Assembly (NCBI GenBank): GCA_025201375.1
Contig: JAIWZP010000023.1
Span: 430,086 to 494,085 of the forward strand
Length of the DNA stretch: 64,000 bases
Direction of reading: 5' to 3'
From: Gongronella butleri
Lineage: Eukaryota > Mucoromycota > Mucoromycetes > Mucorales > Cunninghamellaceae
The notes below the pieces were generated by a model, which was not told the DNA's origin, did no database searches, and saw nothing but the letters and a program-made list of their open reading frames with translations. A program made the position numbers and the translations under genes. Positions 61,081 through 64,000 of this stretch are shown here, piece by piece. Position 1 is the stretch's first letter. The number at the start of each line of letters is the position of its first letter.

Positions 61081-64000
61081 ATGGACGATCCACTGTCGAC
61101 CACCTCGCCTTTAGCCAACACGACGCCGTCGCCCACGTCCAAAGCCGCCTTGTCCTTTTGCTATGCGCCGCCCGCGTCGGCTCAATACGAATTGTGCCGC
61201 ACCGAGGCTGTTGCTAGTGCCACCAAGCAGAAATTGAGGGACACGTGCCAAGCGACAGGCAGCCGCACGCAGACTGTTATTGATGTTACTGCAAACGACA
61301 AGTCTTCGGCCAAACATGCCCTCGTTGATACGCCTACTGATTATAATCTGACGCTCACCGGCACCATCCAGACCCTGACGGACGCGCGTGCTGATTTGCT
61401 GCTGAATTGCCCCATCAAGGTAATGAAAAATGGCAAAAAAAAAAAAAAGCAAGAACCCTCCCCCCTGGAACCCCCGTCCCTTTTTTTTTTTCATTGTATT
61501 TCCGTGGTTTTGTGTGCTCATTTCATGGGTGATCTCACACGTTTTTTTTTCATTGCTGCATGGCCAGATCGAGATGCCTTTGCCTGTGCCGTCGGTGCAC
61601 ACGCCGTCCAAGGAGCTGTTTGAACCAATTGCCGCCGAAACAAACACGACGATCGAGATTTCCCCGCCCGAGCCACACCAGTCGAGCTTTGCGTCTGATC
61701 ATACCGCCAATGTCATCATCACGGGCACGCCCGACGACGCCGAGCGTTGCCGCGTGCGCCTGCTTGTCCTTTTGGACGAATCGCTTGGTCTGCACTCGGA
61801 CACAATTGCCATTCCCCTCAGGCTGCAATACCTCATTGGCGGACGCAAGCGCACGGGCCTGCAGCCCATCATTGAAGAGACATGCACCAACATTTACTTT
61901 CCATCGCCCTTTGGCGACCCCGAGGCCGATCAAGTCATTTACATCACTGGCGAACCATCCAATGTCGCCCGTGTCAAGGACATGCTCAACAAGCTTGCCA
62001 CGCAAAAGGTAAAAAGAGAGAGAAAAAGAAATTGACAAGAAAGTGAGCATTTCCTTCTGACGCGCGTCTCCTTTTTTTTTCTCTTTTTTCCCTCTACTTG
62101 TTTTTCATGATCATTTCAGGCCAAGTCAATGTACCACAAGGCGGTTGCCATGGTGCCCGAGAAGCTGGACTGGATGCTTTTGCACCGCAAGGACGAATTG
62201 TGCAAAATCATGCATGACAATGGTTCGTTTGTGGCGTTGCCTTCTGTGGGCACGGGCAGCGATCGCATCCACGTGTATGCTGAGAACCGTGTGAATGCGG
62301 AGCGCACCCTGCGCGCGGTCAATTTTGTGGCGTGTAGCATCTACGAGGCGACCTTCTTCTTCAACAACAACCAGCAAGCGCTTTTTGACGCGTCGTCTGG
62401 TGCGTTCTTTGACTCCATGTCGAATCTGGCGTCGATGGTGTCGCAATTGTCGCAAGTCTCTGGCGCGCAGGTCATTTACAAGACGGACCCCGGCTGTATC
62501 CAAGTGATGGGCACCGAGCGTGCGATCCGCAACGTGTACCAGCGACTCCAAGAGATGGCGTTCCTCAAGCCATTCCACCAAGGCACGCTCTTCCGCGTCG
62601 AGTCTGCCAACGAGCAGCGTGATTTCATCAGCGGCAAGAAGAATGGCAAGATCAACAAGATCATGAAGACGTCTGGCGCCAAGATTCGCTTTTTGCCCAT
62701 GACCAGCGACTACAATTTCATCATCGAGGTCGATAGCACGAGCTTCACCAAGGCATTGGACGGCCTGACCCTGCTGCAAGAGGAATTGCCCGCGGAAATC
62801 TCGTTCTTCGTGCCCGAGGCGTACCACAAGCGCATCATTGGCGTCGGTGGCAAAAATATCCAGCGCATCATGAAGAAATACGGCGTGTACGTGAAATTCT
62901 CCAACACGGAAGAATTCGCGTCGCTCGGCGGCTACTATGACAATGACGACAATGTGGTTGCGCGTACGCCCATGAAGAACCAGATCAATTTGGATAATTT
63001 GCGCCACGCCGTCATGGAATTGATCCACCCAAAGGACCGCGATTTCGTCAGCCGCATTGTGCGCATCCCTGCGCGCCTGCATCGCCTGCTGATCCACAAT
63101 CACGCGCCCTTTTTCAATGACGAGATGACGAAAAAGACCAATTGCCGCCTGTTCTGGCCCGACAATGAGCTTGCCTCGGACAATGTCACGCTCATTGGCC
63201 CCGATGCGCAGATGGATCTGGCCATCAACATGCTCCAATCCATGGTGCCTCGTGATTACGAGCTGCGTGCGCCTCGTTCCGATGCATTGACCGCGCTTCT
63301 CGAAGGTGACGATGCTGAATATCAACAGCGCGTCGTGGTTCCTTTGCAACAGGATTATGCCGTGACCCTTGTGTCTTATGCTGATCGTGATTACCCCGAA
63401 GACATGGTGCTTGCGCTGCACAACACGTACATGGAGACATTTGCTGCGGTGTTGGATCTGGTCACTGGTTATTTGAAATCCAAGAATATCCAGTACTATG
63501 AACAGAAAATCAAGCCAACCGCGCCTCCTCCCCCTCCTCCTCCTTCGCTCGCGTACCCTGCGCATCACCACCATCACCAACACCAACAGCACCCTCACCA
63601 CCACCACGCCATGGCCATGGCCGGTGGTTTGCGCCCTGCTTCGGCTTCTGTGCCCAATTTGTCACCTGTCAATGCCGCATCCACCATTGCAAACATGCCC
63701 ACCGTCCCTGTTTCCTCGACATCGTCGTCCTCGGCGTCTGCAGCGGCTGCTGGTGCCGTCGGTGGCAACCACTTGGGACCCATGATGCCATCCATGCTGC
63801 CTTCGACGGCGTCGTCCGGGTCGACGTTGCCTCCTCGTCCACCCTTTTTCATGAAGGATGCCATGTTCCAAGATTTGCCCAGCATGCTTCCTCCTGGTGC
63901 TGGCGGTGCCTTTTCCGGCGCGCCTGGTCAGCCTGCGTACCGCATGGGCCCATCAACATCGTCGTCGTTTGACATGGCCAATGGTGATCATCCGGCAAAT
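61081..64000 (+). CDS. Multi-KH-domain RNA-binding protein (BicC-like), 3' end outside window
   Basis: Exons 61081-61419, 61568-62008 and 62120 onward, open to the window end; at least 887 aa. KH domains bind single-stranded RNA. The clearest is FVPEAYHKRIIGVGGKNIQRIMKKYGVYVKF-like (written here as RIIGVGGKNIQRIMKKYG), with an intact GxxG loop. Diverged KH units are LQYLIGGRKRTGLQPIIEE (exon 2) and FISGKKNGKINKIMKTSGA, and two or three further alpha/beta repeats follow the pattern of tandem KH folds. The C-terminal part is low complexity: poly-Pro, a His/Gln-rich run (AYPAHHHHHQHQQHPHHHHA) and Ser/Ala/Gly/Pro-rich sequence, as in proteins of RNA granules (inference). The tandem KH layout resembles Bicaudal-C-like and fungal KH regulators rather than vigilin, which has many more units. 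The stop codon is not in the window. Confidence 0.85.

Overview
The window is nuclear DNA from a filamentous fungus, most likely a Mucoromycota (Mucorales-type) species. Genes carry short spliceosomal introns (about 50-120 nt) with GT-AG ends. Several proteins or protein remnants look like families I associate with Mucorales. One gene keeps an AT-AC minor-spliceosome intron, which is known from Mucorales but lost from most yeasts and ascomycetes. The fungal placement is firm; the order-level placement is inference from recalled protein patterns, not from a search.

Layout. 82-5366: P4-ATPase lipid flippase (+). 5367-10801: gene-poor, with a decayed gene and a non-coding dispersed repeat. 10802-11858: COP9 signalosome subunit 7 (+). 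12989-14272: putatively myristoylated SAM methyltransferase (+). 15842-17596: IMP dehydrogenase (+). 19281-22251: FAN1 nuclease (-). 23506-24978: chromate-type transporter (+). 26047-29522: kinesin-13 (-). 29911-34111: importin-9 (-), divergent from 34322-35751: ferrochelatase (+), over a 210-bp shared promoter. 36775-38967: a gene with a Ser/Thr/Ala/Pro repeat tract and one in-frame stop. 38968-51770: a transposon and repeat region holding a pogo-like MITE, a 2.6-kb Tc1-like element with a minisatellite inside, three tandem fold-back elements, a full-length Tc1 element with a frameshifted transposase, and a truncated fold-back. 52026-53756: F-box protein (+), convergent with 54038-55432: Ydj1-type DnaJ (-), followed by 55731-57041: GET3 ATPase (-). 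57042-61080: gene-poor with another dispersed-repeat copy. 61081-64000: a multi-KH RNA-binding protein (+), cut by the window end.

The ordinary genes are housekeeping functions: lipid asymmetry, protein turnover, GTP synthesis, crosslink repair, microtubules, nuclear import, haem, chaperones and tail-anchored protein targeting. They are interrupted by repeat-rich blocks.

The most informative signals are three. (1) The heptamer TACAGTA/TACTGTA is scattered through the repeat blocks and matches the excision footprint expected of Tc1-like elements with CAG...CTG ends. Palindrome arms and repeat copies inside the window preserve matched TA versus TAC(A/T)GTA sites. (2) Importin-9 has an AT-AC U12-type intron with near-consensus donor and branch sites. 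(3) Fold-back elements of about 1 kb are nested end to end next to a transposase-bearing element with matching termini. Exon joins were derived by eye from frame, splice signals and family alignment; no transcript evidence was available.
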